DNA of 47,386 nt from Ignavibacteriota bacterium (GCA_003158475.1 PMJR01000076.1:1-47386); one strand, 5' to 3'; positions 1 through 9,300 are shown, numbered from the stretch's first letter. The notes: generated by a model from the letters alone, not told the origin. Program-made: numbers and translations.

Positions 1-363
1 AAATTCTTCGATGAACCGTTTCACACCCCCGACGACCAAGTTGTCGCCCAGGTAAAAGATAAACCGGTCGTTGCCGATGAAAGGCTCTCCGAGCGCCACA
101 ACCTGGGCAAGCCCCCCGGGGGACACCTGAGGGATGTACGTGATCTTTACCCCCCAGCGCCCCCCGCTGCCGATGGCGTCGGGAACTTCGTTGCTGTCCG
201 CGTTCACGACAATCCCGATCTCCCTGATCCCTGCCTCGGCGGCCGCTTCGATGGCATAGTGGAGTATCGGCTTGTTGGCGATGGGGATCAGGTGTTTGTT
301 GCGCGTGTGGGTGATGGGGCGGAGCCTGGTCCCGCGTCCGCCGCTGGCGATGAGAGCTTTCAC
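1..363 (-). CDS. Sugar-1-phosphate nucleotidyltransferase (glucose-1-phosphate thymidylyltransferase-like), 3' end outside window
   Basis: This enzyme should join a sugar-1-phosphate to an NTP to give an activated nucleotide sugar, probably dTDP-glucose for surface polysaccharide. Only the first 121 residues are in the window. They show the pyrophosphorylase loop GGRGTRLRP at residues 8-16, NKHLIPIANKP at 22-32 and a GDN at 106-108, as expected for the metal/nucleotide site. The start is GTG at 363, which overlaps the TGA of the upstream DUF2520 gene by 4 nt (GTGA), so the two are probably translationally coupled. The pattern resembles the long thymidylyltransferase form more than classical RfbA, but the sugar and base specificity cannot be settled from the N-terminus. 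Confidence 0.82.
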   Translation of the reverse strand, partial: MKALIASGGRGTRLRPITHTRNKHLIPIANKPILHYAIEAAAEAGIREIGIVVNADSNEVPDAIGSGGRWGVKITYIPQVSPGGLAQVVALGEPFIGNDRFIFYLGDNLVVGGVKRFIEEF

Positions 364-1304
364 TTTCGATTCCCGGTTGTTGATGAATCCTGCATGTAGG
401 ACATGATGAGATTCTCCAGCGCTTCGCGCCGTTCCGGGGTGAGAGACCCCCTCTCGATCGCCAGGCGGGCCGTCTCGAGAGTCATGCGCGTGAAATACGG
501 AAGGAGCGCGGGGAGCGATGCGCGCACCGCCTCCAGATGCTTCGCCACAGTTTCGACGCCGCCGCGCGCAACGGGTCCGCTCAGAGCGGAGGCCGGCGAT
601 GTCGCGAAAACATTGAGGACCGTCGCCTCGATGATCGGCCTGAAGGGATCGAGGCGGGGAGCTTCCTTCCGGGAGACCCTTCCGTACATCTCCCGGAGCA
701 CCGACAGGAGCACGGTAAGGTGATTGGACGCGACCACGCACGTCGCGTGGTACAGTTCCCTGAACTCCGGCGGGATTTCGATGATATGCCCCCGGAGGGT
801 TCGGGCGAGTCGCCGGGCCATCCTGAGACCAGGGCGGGGACCGTCTGCACCGTACCAGATCCCGCGCGCCAGCGGCACGATGCGCCTCGGGGGAAAACTC
901 CGTGGAAATGTCTGCAGGGGATGGAACGAGAACACCGTCGCCCCCCGCTCCGCCAGAGGCTCCAGGACCGATGCGGTCAGCATCCCCGATGCGTGACAGG
1001 CACCCATCCGGCCGAATTCCAACCCTTCCAGCCGGGCGAGCGTCGACGCCACCCCGGCAACAGCGTCGTGCGGGGTCGCGATGAACACGATGTCAGTCCC
1101 CGGGGGGATGGCGGTCAGGGCGTCCCCGTGCGTGCGGCACCGAAGGAACGCCGCAGCCGACCGTGCCGACGAGCGGCTGCGCGACACCACCGCGGTGATC
1201 CGGGCCCCTTCCTCAACGAGCACCCTGCCAAGGACGGTACCGACTTTCCCGGCGCCGACAATGGCAACCCGGAGCGGGACGCGGCGTCTCCCCGTGGTCT
1301 TCAT
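360..1304 (-). CDS. Rossmann-fold / DUF2520 domain protein
   Basis: A 314-residue predicted cytoplasmic NAD(P)-binding protein of unknown substrate. The N-terminal Rossmann domain carries GAGKVG at residues 17-22. The C-terminal half matches what I know of DUF2520 proteins, which resemble ketopantoate or prephenate dehydrogenases in fold. The ATG at 1304 is chosen because it shares one base with the TGA of the upstream Memo gene (TGATG). An upstream extension to 1409 would run inside that gene and has no family-like sequence. The downstream nucleotidyltransferase overlaps by 4 nt, so all three genes look like one transcript. The family is recognised with fair confidence; the reaction is unknown. 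Confidence 0.8.
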   Translation of the reverse strand: MKTTGRRRVPLRVAIVGAGKVGTVLGRVLVEEGARITAVVSRSRSSARSAAAFLRCRTHGDALTAIPPGTDIVFIATPHDAVAGVASTLARLEGLEFGRMGACHASGMLTASVLEPLAERGATVFSFHPLQTFPRSFPPRRIVPLARGIWYGADGPRPGLRMARRLARTLRGHIIEIPPEFRELYHATCVVASNHLTVLLSVLREMYGRVSRKEAPRLDPFRPIIEATVLNVFATSPASALSGPVARGGVETVAKHLEAVRASLPALLPYFTRMTLETARLAIERGSLTPERREALENLIMSYMQDSSTTGNRK

Positions 1305-2149
1305 CAGAACGCCACCGCACTCAGGTACCCGACAACGCTGCGCCGGTCCCCCGTGACATCCCCTGACGTCGCGTAGTCCATGACCTCGATGCGGGTCGCA
1401 CCGAGGCACTTCAGGGCCGTCATCACGGCCACCACCGGCCCTCCCCCGCAGGCCTCGGCCGCCCCTTCCGTCAGGTGGGACATCAGGGAACGCGCATCGA
1501 ACCCTCTCACATCTCCGATCATCACCGCATCAATCTCCCGGGCCTCCCTGTCGACGTGAAAATGCGACAAATCCGTGCTGGCGACGAGCAATGCCCGCCG
1601 GTCACGGAGAACGCCACCGAGCGCCTCTCCGAGCGCGAAGCAGGTCCCGGGAGTCTGATGACCGATCACCAGCGGCAGAAATGAGAACGACCCCAGCACC
1701 GTCTGGAGAAACGGAAGGTGGACCTCGACGGCGTGCTCCTCTCCATGGCCTGCCGCCGATGCGTGCACAAACGGTGCGGCCGAGATCAGCGCAGCGCGGA
1801 GGTCACTGTCGACGGGAATGGTTCCAAGCGGGGTGACGTACGCCTCCCCATCATAGACGGACACGCCTTCAAAAAATTCGCGGTGGCTCGGCGCAACGAC
1901 GACGACCGTGTCGTACGCCCCCCGCACCAGCTTTCCGTAGGCCCGCCCGGCGGTCGGTCCCGAGTACAGGTAACCCGCATGCGGGGCGATGATCCCCCGA
2001 ACTCCGGCGGACGCTTCCGCCGGCTGCGCGGGTATCATTCCGGCGATCGTTCGCGCAAGTTCACCGGGTTCGCCCGGATAAAACATCCCGGCGACGGCAG
2101 CCGCACGGATGACCCCCCCCCGGACGTCATGAGTGCGCATGTTCTTCAT
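1304..2149 (-). CDS. Memo-family protein (AmmeMemoRadiSam system protein B)
   Basis: A 281-residue Memo-like protein. Visible family motifs are FYPGEPGEL near the N-terminus, the histidine motifs APHAGYLYSG and APSHREFF, EHAVEVHLPFLQ, ASTDLSHFH, and a cysteine in EACGGGPV. The two histidines and the cysteine correspond to the metal-site residues of human MEMO1. In many bacteria this protein accompanies an AMMECR1-like protein and a radical-SAM protein, but neither is visible here. The ATG at 2149 is preceded by GAGGTG at suitable spacing; ATG 2140 is the alternative start. It heads a three-gene minus-strand unit divergent from glmM. The function of the bacterial family is poorly known. Confidence 0.86.
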   Translation of the reverse strand: MKNMRTHDVRGGVIRAAAVAGMFYPGEPGELARTIAGMIPAQPAEASAGVRGIIAPHAGYLYSGPTAGRAYGKLVRGAYDTVVVVAPSHREFFEGVSVYDGEAYVTPLGTIPVDSDLRAALISAAPFVHASAAGHGEEHAVEVHLPFLQTVLGSFSFLPLVIGHQTPGTCFALGEALGGVLRDRRALLVASTDLSHFHVDREAREIDAVMIGDVRGFDARSLMSHLTEGAAEACGGGPVVAVMTALKCLGATRIEVMDYATSGDVTGDRRSVVGYLSAVAF

Positions 2150-2456
2150 TGCACACCTCGGCGGTGAACATAGACAGTTTTGCCCCCGCTCCCGGGGCGC
2201 GGATTTAGCAGCAACCTCCGCCACGACCTTCGCAAGTGGAAGGGGTGATAGGCTATACTCTATACACCCGTTGGTTGTCCGCGCTCATCGCCGGCGTCCT
2301 TGCGAAAGCCCTGTTCAACGTAACCAAAACGGGGGTGACTTTCAAGGCGAGAGGGCTCGCCTCGATTCCCGTCCTTGATTCTAGAGGAGGCCTTGAGTAC
2401 CTTGACTACGACGTGGGTCCTGCACGTTCAAAATTCACAACCAACCCCTTCATCGC
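2150..2456. other. Divergent intergenic region between Memo and glmM
   Basis: This 307-bp region holds no convincing gene. It separates two divergent transcription units and must contain both promoters. One candidate for glmM is listed separately. AT-rich TATACT/TATACA words lie around 2253-2266, but I cannot pair them with a good -35 on either strand. No tRNA or clear hairpin terminator is seen. Confidence 0.5.
2375..2403 (+). promoter_or_regulatory. Candidate sigma-70 promoter for glmM
   Basis: TTGATT at 2375-2380, a 17-nt spacer and TACCTT at 2398-2403. The -35 is the same hexamer seen before the HIT, tRNA-Ala and kdsA transcripts. The -10 is weak, so this is tentative. Confidence 0.33.
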
Positions 2457-3851
2457 ATGCCACTGATGGTCAGCATATCGGGGATCCGCGGCGTCATCGG
2501 CGAGTCCCTGACCCCCGAGGCTGTTGTCCGATACGCGGGGGCGTTCGGCGAGTACTGCGGGAAACGTCATCCTCCTGCCCCCTCTGTCATACTGGGGCGG
2601 GACGGCCGGAGCACCGGGTCGTTCGTCGCCCCGCTCGTCGAGGCCGCCCTGATCGCCAGAGGCGTTCACGTCAGGGAAATCGGAATCTGCCCGACTCCCA
2701 CGGTCCAGCTCGCCGTGGAGCGGGGAGGCGCGGACGGAGGAATCGCCGTCACCGCGAGCCACAACCCCATGCAGTGGAACGGCCTCAAGTTCATGGCTTC
2801 CTCGGGGATGTTCCTCGACGGGGACGAAAACCGCGAGCTGTGGCATATCGCGGAACACCCGGGAAACTATGCCGGGTGGGAATCACTCGGTCGGCATACC
2901 AGGGAGGATGTGTGGCTCGAACGACATATCGACGCCGTTCTGGGTCTCGATCTCATGAACATTGAGACGATCCGCCGGCGACGTTTCCGGATCGTTCTGG
3001 ATTGCGTGAACGCGGCGGGGGGGATGATCGTCCCCCGGTTACTTGAGCGCCTGGGTTGCGAGGTCATCCCCCTCAATTGCGAAGTTTCGGGGGTTTTCGC
3101 CCACACTCCCGAGCCGATACCGGAGAATCTCACCGGTCTTGCCTCGCGCGTATCCGCCGAGAAGGCCGACCTCGGGATCGCAGTGGACCCCGACGTGGAC
3201 CGCCTTGTGCTCATAACGGAAAAAGGGGAGCCGTACGGCGAAGAATACACGATAGCGTCGGCGGTGGAGTTTGTCCTGGGCCGTCGTGATCGACAGCGCT
3301 CCGGGAGCCCCCCGAAGGTCGTCGTGAATCTCTCGACGACACGGGCGGTGGACGATATCGCCCGCGCGCACGGGGCCGAAGTGATCCGGACACCCGTCGG
3401 AGAGATCAATGTGGCCAAACGCATGAAAGAAATCGGCGCGGTGATCGGGGGGGAAGGAAGCGGCGGAGTCATACTCCCGGACGTCCACCTGGGGCGGGAT
3501 GCGATTGTGGGAATCGGACTTCTTCTCCAGCTCCTCACGGACTCGGGGACCACACTCTCCGGCCTGAAGGGGACGCTCCCCTCCTATCAGATCGCGAAGG
3601 GGAAAATGGAGCTGGGCTCTCTCTCCCCTGACGATGTGCTCGGGAAGATCAGGACACTGCATGACCGGGACGGAAGAATCAATACCGACGACGGGCTCAA
3701 GATCGATTGCGAGGATCACTGGGTCCACCTCCGGAAGTCGAACACAGAACCGATCGTCCGGATTATCGCCGAGGCGCACACGATGGACCGCGCACGGGCG
3801 GTGGTGGCGGCGTTTAAGAGCGAAATTCAGACCGTCGCAGGCCTGCGATGA
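2457..3851 (+). CDS. glmM: Phosphoglucosamine mutase (phosphohexomutase family)
   Basis: A 464-residue alpha-D-phosphohexomutase, most likely converting glucosamine-6-phosphate to glucosamine-1-phosphate for UDP-GlcNAc, peptidoglycan and LPS. The four expected sites are visible: SISGIRGVIGESLTPE at the start, the phosphoserine loop TASHNP with Ser101, the metal loop DPDVDR from Asp244, and a C-terminal phosphate-binding RKSNTEPIVRII. The length is normal for GlmM. A phosphomannomutase or phosphoglucomutase role cannot be excluded by sequence alone. No good Shine-Dalgarno precedes ATG 2457. The stop overlaps the next gene as ATGA, so glmM and the EutN gene are coupled. Confidence 0.85.
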   Translation: MPLMVSISGIRGVIGESLTPEAVVRYAGAFGEYCGKRHPPAPSVILGRDGRSTGSFVAPLVEAALIARGVHVREIGICPTPTVQLAVERGGADGGIAVTASHNPMQWNGLKFMASSGMFLDGDENRELWHIAEHPGNYAGWESLGRHTREDVWLERHIDAVLGLDLMNIETIRRRRFRIVLDCVNAAGGMIVPRLLERLGCEVIPLNCEVSGVFAHTPEPIPENLTGLASRVSAEKADLGIAVDPDVDRLVLITEKGEPYGEEYTIASAVEFVLGRRDRQRSGSPPKVVVNLSTTRAVDDIARAHGAEVIRTPVGEINVAKRMKEIGAVIGGEGSGGVILPDVHLGRDAIVGIGLLLQLLTDSGTTLSGLKGTLPSYQIAKGKMELGSLSPDDVLGKIRTLHDRDGRINTDDGLKIDCEDHWVHLRKSNTEPIVRIIAEAHTMDRARAVVAAFKSEIQTVAGLR

Positions 3852-4120
3852 TGCTCTGCCGAGTCACGGGCACGATTGTCGCAACGCAGAAAACGGAAAC
3901 ACTGCGCGGACAGAAGATACTTATCGTTCAGCCTGTGGACCTCGACGGGGCCCCCGTCGGGCGCGATATACTCGCCCTGGACACGCTGGATGCGGGGACG
4001 GGAGACACGGTCCTTGTCGTCCAGGAGGGACAGGCGGCGGCGCAGATGCTCCGGAGGAAGGACGTGCCGGTCCATAGCATCGTTGTTGCTGTTGTGGACG
4101 GCATCGATCTGCCGGGGTGA
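3848..4120 (+). CDS. EutN/CcmL-family microcompartment vertex protein (orphan)
   Basis: A 90-residue single-domain protein matching the EutN/CcmL (BMC-P) family. It starts with CRVTGTIVATQKTETLRGQKI, continues with LIVQPVDLDG and ALDTLDAGTGDTVLVVQEG, and ends with the typical SIVVAVVDGIDL strand. Family members form pentamers that cap the vertices of bacterial microcompartment shells. No hexameric BMC-domain shell protein or microcompartment enzyme lies in this window. The start codon overlaps the glmM stop by 4 nt, and dprA follows at once. It may serve a microcompartment encoded elsewhere or have another role. The family call is firm; the function here is open. Confidence 0.83.
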   Translation: MMLCRVTGTIVATQKTETLRGQKILIVQPVDLDGAPVGRDILALDTLDAGTGDTVLVVQEGQAAAQMLRRKDVPVHSIVVAVVDGIDLPG

Positions 4121-4125
4121 GGGGC

Positions 4126-5241
4126 ATGACGGTCGATCCCCGCGACATTCTCATCATCTCCCGGATCCCGGGTGTCGGGCCGAACCGGCTCCGGGCCCTC
4201 CTGACAAGGTTCGGCGACGCCTCCGCCCTTGCGTCCGCTCCGGACCGGTCGCTCCGCCGGATCGAGGGGATCGAAGAGAAAACTGCCGCCTCGATCACGG
4301 CATTCTTCCGCTCGGGGGCGGCGGAGGAAGCGGCCCGCTTCGCCGATGACCAGCGGGCGCGGTCGGAGCGTGCCGGCGCAAGGGCGGTGACGCTGTGGGA
4401 CCCCAGCTATCCCCCCTCGCTCAGGAACATCTACGACCCTCCCCCTCTCCTTTTCGTTCGCGGCACACTCACGGAGGAGGACTCCCGCTCGGTCGCGGTC
4501 GTCGGCACCCGCAGACCGAGTCCCTACGGCATCCTCATGGCGGAACGATTTGCACTTGCGCTCGCACAGTTCGGACTCCCTGTCGTGAGCGGTCTGGCAC
4601 GGGGTATCGATTCCGCCGCACACGCCGCATCGGTCCGTTCAGGAAACCGGACACTTGCAGTGATCGGTTCCGGCATCGACATCATTTATCCGTCCGAGAA
4701 CAGGGGCCTCGCCGAAAAGATCGCCCTGTGCGGGGCGGTGCTCTCGGAGCTCCCCTTCGGCGCAAAACCGGACGCAGCGAACTTCCCCCGCCGCAACAGG
4801 ATCGTCAGCGGCATGTCGCTCGCAACGCTGGTCATCGAATCACCTCCGGGAGGCGGAGCGATGATTACGGCGGGAATGGCGCTGGACCAGGGACGCGATG
4901 TATTCGCGGTCCCGTCGGCGGTTTCCCCGAACTCGAGGAGCGGGACCAACCTGCTCATCAAGGAGGGAAAAGCGAAACTGACCGAGTGCGTCGACGACAT
5001 CCTGGAAGAGCTCGCACCCCACCTCCTCCGCCTGAAGCAGCCCACCCCGCGTCCGGGTGCGGCGGATCTGTCCCTGTTCGAAAGGACATTGCTGGATGCA
5101 GTCGGGAACGATCCCGTCCATGTCGACGCGCTTGCTGCACGGGCGCACGTGACGGTCCCCGACGCGCTCGTGCTCCTCCTGTCGCTGGAATTCAAGGGAG
5201 CAGTCCGGCAGATGCCCGGAAAGCGGTTCGTCCGTCTCTGA
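4126..5241 (+). CDS. dprA: DNA-processing protein DprA (Smf)
   Basis: A 371-residue DprA homologue. DprA binds incoming single-stranded DNA and loads RecA during natural transformation. The N-terminus has a helix-hairpin-helix-like segment (RIPGVGPNRLRALLTRFGD). The central Rossmann-like domain shows VAVVGTRRPSPYG, SGLARGIDSAAH, IGSGIDIIYPSEN, FPRRNRIVSG and SPPGGGAMITA. The last 60 residues look like the DprA winged helix. ATG 4126 is used with GAGG just upstream; GTG 4117, which overlaps the EutN stop (GTGA), is an alternative adding three residues. A ComEA-like gene lies elsewhere in the window (37009). Confidence 0.93.
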   Translation: MTVDPRDILIISRIPGVGPNRLRALLTRFGDASALASAPDRSLRRIEGIEEKTAASITAFFRSGAAEEAARFADDQRARSERAGARAVTLWDPSYPPSLRNIYDPPPLLFVRGTLTEEDSRSVAVVGTRRPSPYGILMAERFALALAQFGLPVVSGLARGIDSAAHAASVRSGNRTLAVIGSGIDIIYPSENRGLAEKIALCGAVLSELPFGAKPDAANFPRRNRIVSGMSLATLVIESPPGGGAMITAGMALDQGRDVFAVPSAVSPNSRSGTNLLIKEGKAKLTECVDDILEELAPHLLRLKQPTPRPGAADLSLFERTLLDAVGNDPVHVDALAARAHVTVPDALVLLLSLEFKGAVRQMPGKRFVRL

Positions 5242-5307
5242 GGTGCTTTCTTGTTGTCCCGGAATTCAGTATTTTATCTACCAGTAGAGGGAGTTCCGGG
5301 TGCGCGC

Positions 5308-5874
5308 ATGTTCGTGATAGGGGAAGCGGTCATCGATGACGCCGCAGGCCGGGCTTCGTTCTGTTGCGATCTTCCCTCCTGTCGGGGGGCATGTTGCACG
5401 CTCCCGGGCGGACGCGGCGCACCTCTGGAGGACGACGAGGTGCTGGAGATCGGGAAGGCCTATCCCGCCGCGCGGCAATTCCTCGGCGAAAGAAGCCTCC
5501 GTGCCGTCGCCGCCGCCGGGCTGACGGAAGGGAGGAAGGGAGACTTCGCCACCCCCTGTATCGACGGGCAGGAGTGCGTGTTCGTGTGCTTCGAGGAGGG
5601 CATTGCCCGGTGCAGCTTTGAACGGGCATTCGAGCGCGGGCTCACCGACTGGCGCAAGCCTCTCTCCTGCCACCTCTTCCCCATCCGTATCCGTCAATTT
5701 GGGAAGGATTTTCTCCGGTACGAAATGATCGAGGAATGTGCACCCGGGCGGCGTAAGGGGGAAACGGCGGGGGTACCCCTTCGCGAATTCCTCCGCGAGC
5801 CCCTGATCCGCCGGTACGGCGAAGTGTGGTACAGGAAGTTCATCGCATACTGTCACGGGCGCGCAGAACCGTAA
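5308..5874 (+). CDS. DUF3109 family cysteine-rich protein
   Basis: A 188-residue soluble protein of a family common in Bacteroidota and relatives. Cysteines cluster as CCDLPSCRGACC near residue 20, then CIDGQECVFVC, a further cysteine, KPLSCHLFPIRI and EECAPG. This is similar in style to the YkgJ-type CxxxCxxCC proteins and suggests bound zinc or an iron-sulfur cluster. An ATG at 5308 (MFVIGEAVID) gives the family-like N-terminus; a TTG at 5251 would extend it by 19 poorly conserved residues. It lies between dprA and rpoN on the same strand. The molecular function is unknown. Confidence 0.78.
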   Translation: MFVIGEAVIDDAAGRASFCCDLPSCRGACCTLPGGRGAPLEDDEVLEIGKAYPAARQFLGERSLRAVAAAGLTEGRKGDFATPCIDGQECVFVCFEEGIARCSFERAFERGLTDWRKPLSCHLFPIRIRQFGKDFLRYEMIEECAPGRRKGETAGVPLREFLREPLIRRYGEVWYRKFIAYCHGRAEP

Positions 5875-5887
5875 CTGCGGGGATTTC

Positions 5888-7327
5888 ATGCTCAACATCT
5901 CGCTCCAGCATAAGATGATGATGAAGCTGTCGCCTCAACAGGTGCAATACCTGAAGATGCTGCAGCTACCCACGCTTGCGCTGGAACAGAAGATCAAGGC
6001 AGAGCTCGAGATGAACCCCCTGCTCGAGGAGGGGTTTGAAGAGGAACAGGAAGCGGCACAGGAGCCGGAGGTCGTGGAGGAGGCACCGGACGGGACGAAG
6101 GAGGAGTCCACCGCGGACGAGGATTCCTATTCCATCGACGATTTCATGAACGACGAGCTGACCGGCCACAAAGTCCGCGAGCCGTATGACAACGAGGAGA
6201 AGGAGGAGCTCCCGCTGGCCGACGCCGTGCCGATGTACCAGCGGCTTCTGGAACAGTCCGGACTGCTCGACCTCGACGACGAGGAACTTCTCACAGGACA
6301 GGAGATCATCGGCAACATCGACGAGGACGGGTACCTGCGGCGCGACCTGGCGGCCATCGTGCAGGACATCAACCTGACGCACGAGACACAGATCACGCTG
6401 GAGAAGGCCGAAGGAGTCCTCCGGAAGATCCAGCGGCTCGACCCCGTCGGCATCGGGAGCCGTTCGCTGCAGGAGTGCCTCATCGTGCAGCTCGAAGCGG
6501 ACCGTGCCGACCCCGCGCTGAAGGCCCTGGCGCTCCGCGTCCTCACCGAGTTCTACGATGACTTCACGATGCGCCATTTCGAGGACCTGGGCAAGAAACT
6601 CTCGATCGCCACCGAGGAATTGAAGAAAGTCATCGAGCTGATCCAGCGTCTCAACCCCAAACCCGGGGAGGGCGAAATCACCGCCCAGGAGAACTACGTC
6701 GTCCCCGACTTCATCGTCATGAAGTCGGAGGATGACTTCATCATCACGCTGAACGACAGGAACATTCCTCCCCTGCGGATCAACCGCGCGTACAAAGAGC
6801 TGATGTCCAAAAGGAAAAAGAACGGCGTCTCCGCGGAGGCGAAGGACTTCATCCGCCAGAGGTTCGAAGCGGCGAAGTGGTTCATCAGCTCGATCCACCA
6901 GCGCAGGGAAACGATGCTGAAGGTGATGCACACGATCGTCGACAAACAGCGGGAGTTCTTCGAGACCGGCGAAGGGCTCCGGCCGATGATCTACAAGGAC
7001 ATCTCGGAGGTCATCGGAATGGACATCTCGACGATCAGCAGGGTGGTGAACAGCAAGTACGTCCAGACAGATTACGGCGTCTTCTCGCTCCGGCATTTCT
7101 TCAGCGATTCGATAAGCACGTCGGACGGGGACGAGGTGTCCAACAAGGAAGTCAAGAGGAAGCTGAGGGCGCTCATCGATGCGGAGGATCCCCTCAAGCC
7201 GCTGAGCGATCACAAGCTCGCCGAGCTCCTGAACGCCGACAGGCTGAACATCGCCCGCCGGACCGTGGCCAAGTACCGGGAAGCCATGCTGATCCCGGTC
7301 GCGCGATTGCGCCGCAAACTCACCTGA
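5888..7327 (+). CDS. rpoN: RNA polymerase sigma-54 factor
   Basis: A 479-residue sigma-54. Region I is at the N-terminus with the glutamine/leucine-rich stretch [21 protein letters not shown] and ends in MNPLLEE. An acidic region II spans about residues 45-105. The core-binding and DNA-binding regions follow, with a helix-turn-helix containing [21 protein letters not shown]. The RpoN box [10 protein letters not shown] lies at about 456-465. Full length and intact. It directs transcription from -24/-12 promoters and needs AAA+ enhancer-binding activators, none of which are in this window. It starts 13 nt after the DUF3109 gene and is followed after 22 nt by hslV. Confidence 0.97.
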   Translation: MLNISLQHKMMMKLSPQQVQYLKMLQLPTLALEQKIKAELEMNPLLEEGFEEEQEAAQEPEVVEEAPDGTKEESTADEDSYSIDDFMNDELTGHKVREPYDNEEKEELPLADAVPMYQRLLEQSGLLDLDDEELLTGQEIIGNIDEDGYLRRDLAAIVQDINLTHETQITLEKAEGVLRKIQRLDPVGIGSRSLQECLIVQLEADRADPALKALALRVLTEFYDDFTMRHFEDLGKKLSIATEELKKVIELIQRLNPKPGEGEITAQENYVVPDFIVMKSEDDFIITLNDRNIPPLRINRAYKELMSKRKKNGVSAEAKDFIRQRFEAAKWFISSIHQRRETMLKVMHTIVDKQREFFETGEGLRPMIYKDISEVIGMDISTISRVVNSKYVQTDYGVFSLRHFFSDSISTSDGDEVSNKEVKRKLRALIDAEDPLKPLSDHKLAELLNADRLNIARRTVAKYREAMLIPVARLRRKLT

Positions 7328-7349
7328 CGTCACAACTTTCCCCGCACAC

Positions 7350-7886
7350 ATGACCGAACTGATCCGCTCCACCACTGTCATCGGCCTCACCTACAACGGA
7401 AAGACCGTCATCGGGTCGGACGGACAGGTGACGGTCGGGGCGACCGTCATGAAGCATCATGCGAAGAAAATACGGCGGCTGTACAACGGGAAGGTCCTTG
7501 CGGGATTCGCCGGGGCCGCCGCCGACGCCTTCACGCTCTTCACCCGGTTCGAGGACAACCTGGAAAAATACAGGGGGAATCTGGAGCGCGCGGCCGTCGA
7601 GCTCGCAAAGGACTGGCGCACGGACAAGTATCTGAGGCAGCTCGAGGCGCTCCTCGCCGTCCTCGACGGGACGACGTCGCTCGTCATTTCCGGGACGGGC
7701 GAGATTATCGAGCCGGACGACGGCATTCTCGCCATCGGTTCGGGGGGGAGCTACGCACTTGCCGCGGCGCGCATGCTTATCAAGCACTCGACCCTGACGG
7801 CGAGGGGCATCGTGGAGGAGTCGCTCCACGTGGCGGCGGACATATGCATTTACACGAACAACAACATCAGCATAGAAGAATTGTGA
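7350..7886 (+). CDS. hslV: ATP-dependent protease HslUV, peptidase subunit
   Basis: A 178-residue HslV (ClpQ), the threonine peptidase of the HslUV protease. The usual N-terminal TTxV strand appears as [12 protein letters not shown], so the catalytic threonine aligns with Thr8 and a seven-residue propeptide should be removed. GSDGQVTVG and [30 protein letters not shown] are typical. The stop overlaps the hslU GTG start (GTGA), giving coupled 1:1 synthesis of the two subunits. Confidence 0.97.
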   Translation: MTELIRSTTVIGLTYNGKTVIGSDGQVTVGATVMKHHAKKIRRLYNGKVLAGFAGAAADAFTLFTRFEDNLEKYRGNLERAAVELAKDWRTDKYLRQLEALLAVLDGTTSLVISGTGEIIEPDDGILAIGSGGSYALAAARMLIKHSTLTARGIVEESLHVAADICIYTNNNISIEEL

Positions 7887-9271
7887 ACGACACTCCGCCG
7901 CTCCCCGACGGGAGGGAGCTCACGCCGCGTGACATCGTCCGTGAACTCGACAGGTTTATCATCGGACAGGACAGGGCGAAGAGGTCCGTTGCAATCGCCC
8001 TGCGCAACCGCTGGAGGCGTCTCCAGGTACCCCCGGGACTGCGGGAGGAGATCATGCCGAACAACATCATCATGATCGGTCCGACCGGCGTGGGGAAGAC
8101 CGAGATCGCGCGCAGGCTCGCGAAGCTGGCAGGCGCCCCTTTCATCAAGGTGGAAGCGTCGAAATTCACGGAGGTGGGGTACGTGGGGCGCGATGTCGAG
8201 TCGATCATCCGCGACCTCACCGAATACGCGGTCACCATGGTGAACGCGGAGCGGCGGGCGGGCGTCAACGAAAAGGCGAAGGCGATGGCCGAAGAGCGGA
8301 TTCTCGACATCCTGCTCCCCACGCCTCATCCGAGGCAGGGGGCGGGATTCGACAGCCCTGCGGACGCCGCCGAAGATGTGCAGAGCGAGGCGACGAGGGA
8401 GAAACTCCGTACCCGGCTCCGCTCCGGGGCCATGGAAACACGGTCAGTCGAGTTGGACGTCCCCGCGGGGATGGGGGGCGGGCCGCTGATGCAGGTGATA
8501 GGGCCGATGAACTTCGAAGAGATGGGGGTGAACCTGCAGGACATCTTCGGCAACCTGATGCCGAAGAAGACAAAACGCCGGAAAGTCACGATCGCCGAAG
8601 CGCGGGTCCTCCTGACGAACGACGAGGCCGGGAAGCTCATCGATCACGATGCGGCGGTGCGCGACGCCCTCCAGCGTGTGGAGAATTCGGGGATCGTCTT
8701 CATCGACGAGATCGACAAAATCGCCGGCGCCAAGGGCCCCGGACCGGACGTTTCGCGCGAGGGAGTCCAGCGCGATCTCCTCCCCATCGTCGAGGGATCG
8801 AGCGTCAGCACCAAATACGGCATGGTGAAGACGGATCACATCCTGTTCATCGCCTCGGGAGCCTTCCACGTCGCAAAGCCTTCCGACCTGATCCCCGAGA
8901 TGCAGGGGCGGTTTCCGATCCGCGTCGAGCTCAGCAGCCTCACCGAAGATGATTTCGTCAAGATCCTCACGCTCCCCCAGAACGCGCTCATCAAGCAGTA
9001 CGCCGCCCTCCTGGCGACCGAAGGTGTGGAGGTCTCATTCACCGAAGACGGCATCCGGGAGATCGCCTCCCTGGCCACGAGGGTGAACGAACAGGTGGAG
9101 AACATCGGCGCCCGGCGACTGCACACGATAATGACGACGCTGCTGGAGGACGTGCTCTTCGACGCCCCCGATGAGCTGCACGAGAAGAGGATACGCGTCG
9201 ACAGGGGGCTGGTCCGGTCGAGGCTTGAAGGAATCGTCGACAACGCGGACCTGTCCCGATACATACTCTAG
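7883..9271 (+). CDS. hslU: ATP-dependent protease HslUV, ATPase subunit
   Basis: A 462-residue AAA+ unfoldase that feeds substrates into HslV. The N-terminal [34 protein letters not shown] precedes Walker A GPTGVGKT at residues 66-73. The I domain follows, then Walker B FIDEIDKI, sensor-region [15 protein letters not shown], and the C-terminal LSRYIL that inserts into HslV. The start is taken as GTG 7883, overlapping the hslV stop by 4 nt, with GAAGAA as a possible ribosome site. An upstream ATG at 7844 would add residues lying wholly inside hslV and is rejected. Confidence 0.96.
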   Translation: MNDTPPLPDGRELTPRDIVRELDRFIIGQDRAKRSVAIALRNRWRRLQVPPGLREEIMPNNIIMIGPTGVGKTEIARRLAKLAGAPFIKVEASKFTEVGYVGRDVESIIRDLTEYAVTMVNAERRAGVNEKAKAMAEERILDILLPTPHPRQGAGFDSPADAAEDVQSEATREKLRTRLRSGAMETRSVELDVPAGMGGGPLMQVIGPMNFEEMGVNLQDIFGNLMPKKTKRRKVTIAEARVLLTNDEAGKLIDHDAAVRDALQRVENSGIVFIDEIDKIAGAKGPGPDVSREGVQRDLLPIVEGSSVSTKYGMVKTDHILFIASGAFHVAKPSDLIPEMQGRFPIRVELSSLTEDDFVKILTLPQNALIKQYAALLATEGVEVSFTEDGIREIASLATRVNEQVENIGARRLHTIMTTLLEDVLFDAPDELHEKRIRVDRGLVRSRLEGIVDNADLSRYIL

Positions 9272-9277
9272 CTTTCA

Positions 9278-9295
9278 CGCCGGTTTCAGGCGGGG
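9278..9295. repeat. 18-nt inverted-repeat motif, copy 1
   Basis: The 18-mer CGCCGGTTTCAGGCGGGG occurs here and again, identical, at 41204-41221. It contains CGCC/GGCG arms around a GGTTTCA loop. Both copies sit between convergent genes, just before the stop codon of the minus-strand gene. This copy has only a 4-bp stem and no U-tract, so a terminator role is doubtful. Confidence 0.55.
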
Positions 9296-9300
9296 TGGTA

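Noticed and set aside
5966-7390. 474-codon open frame antisense to rpoN
   Set aside because: Low-complexity Leu/Asp/Val pattern mirrors the coding strand; rpoN is unmistakable on the plus strand.
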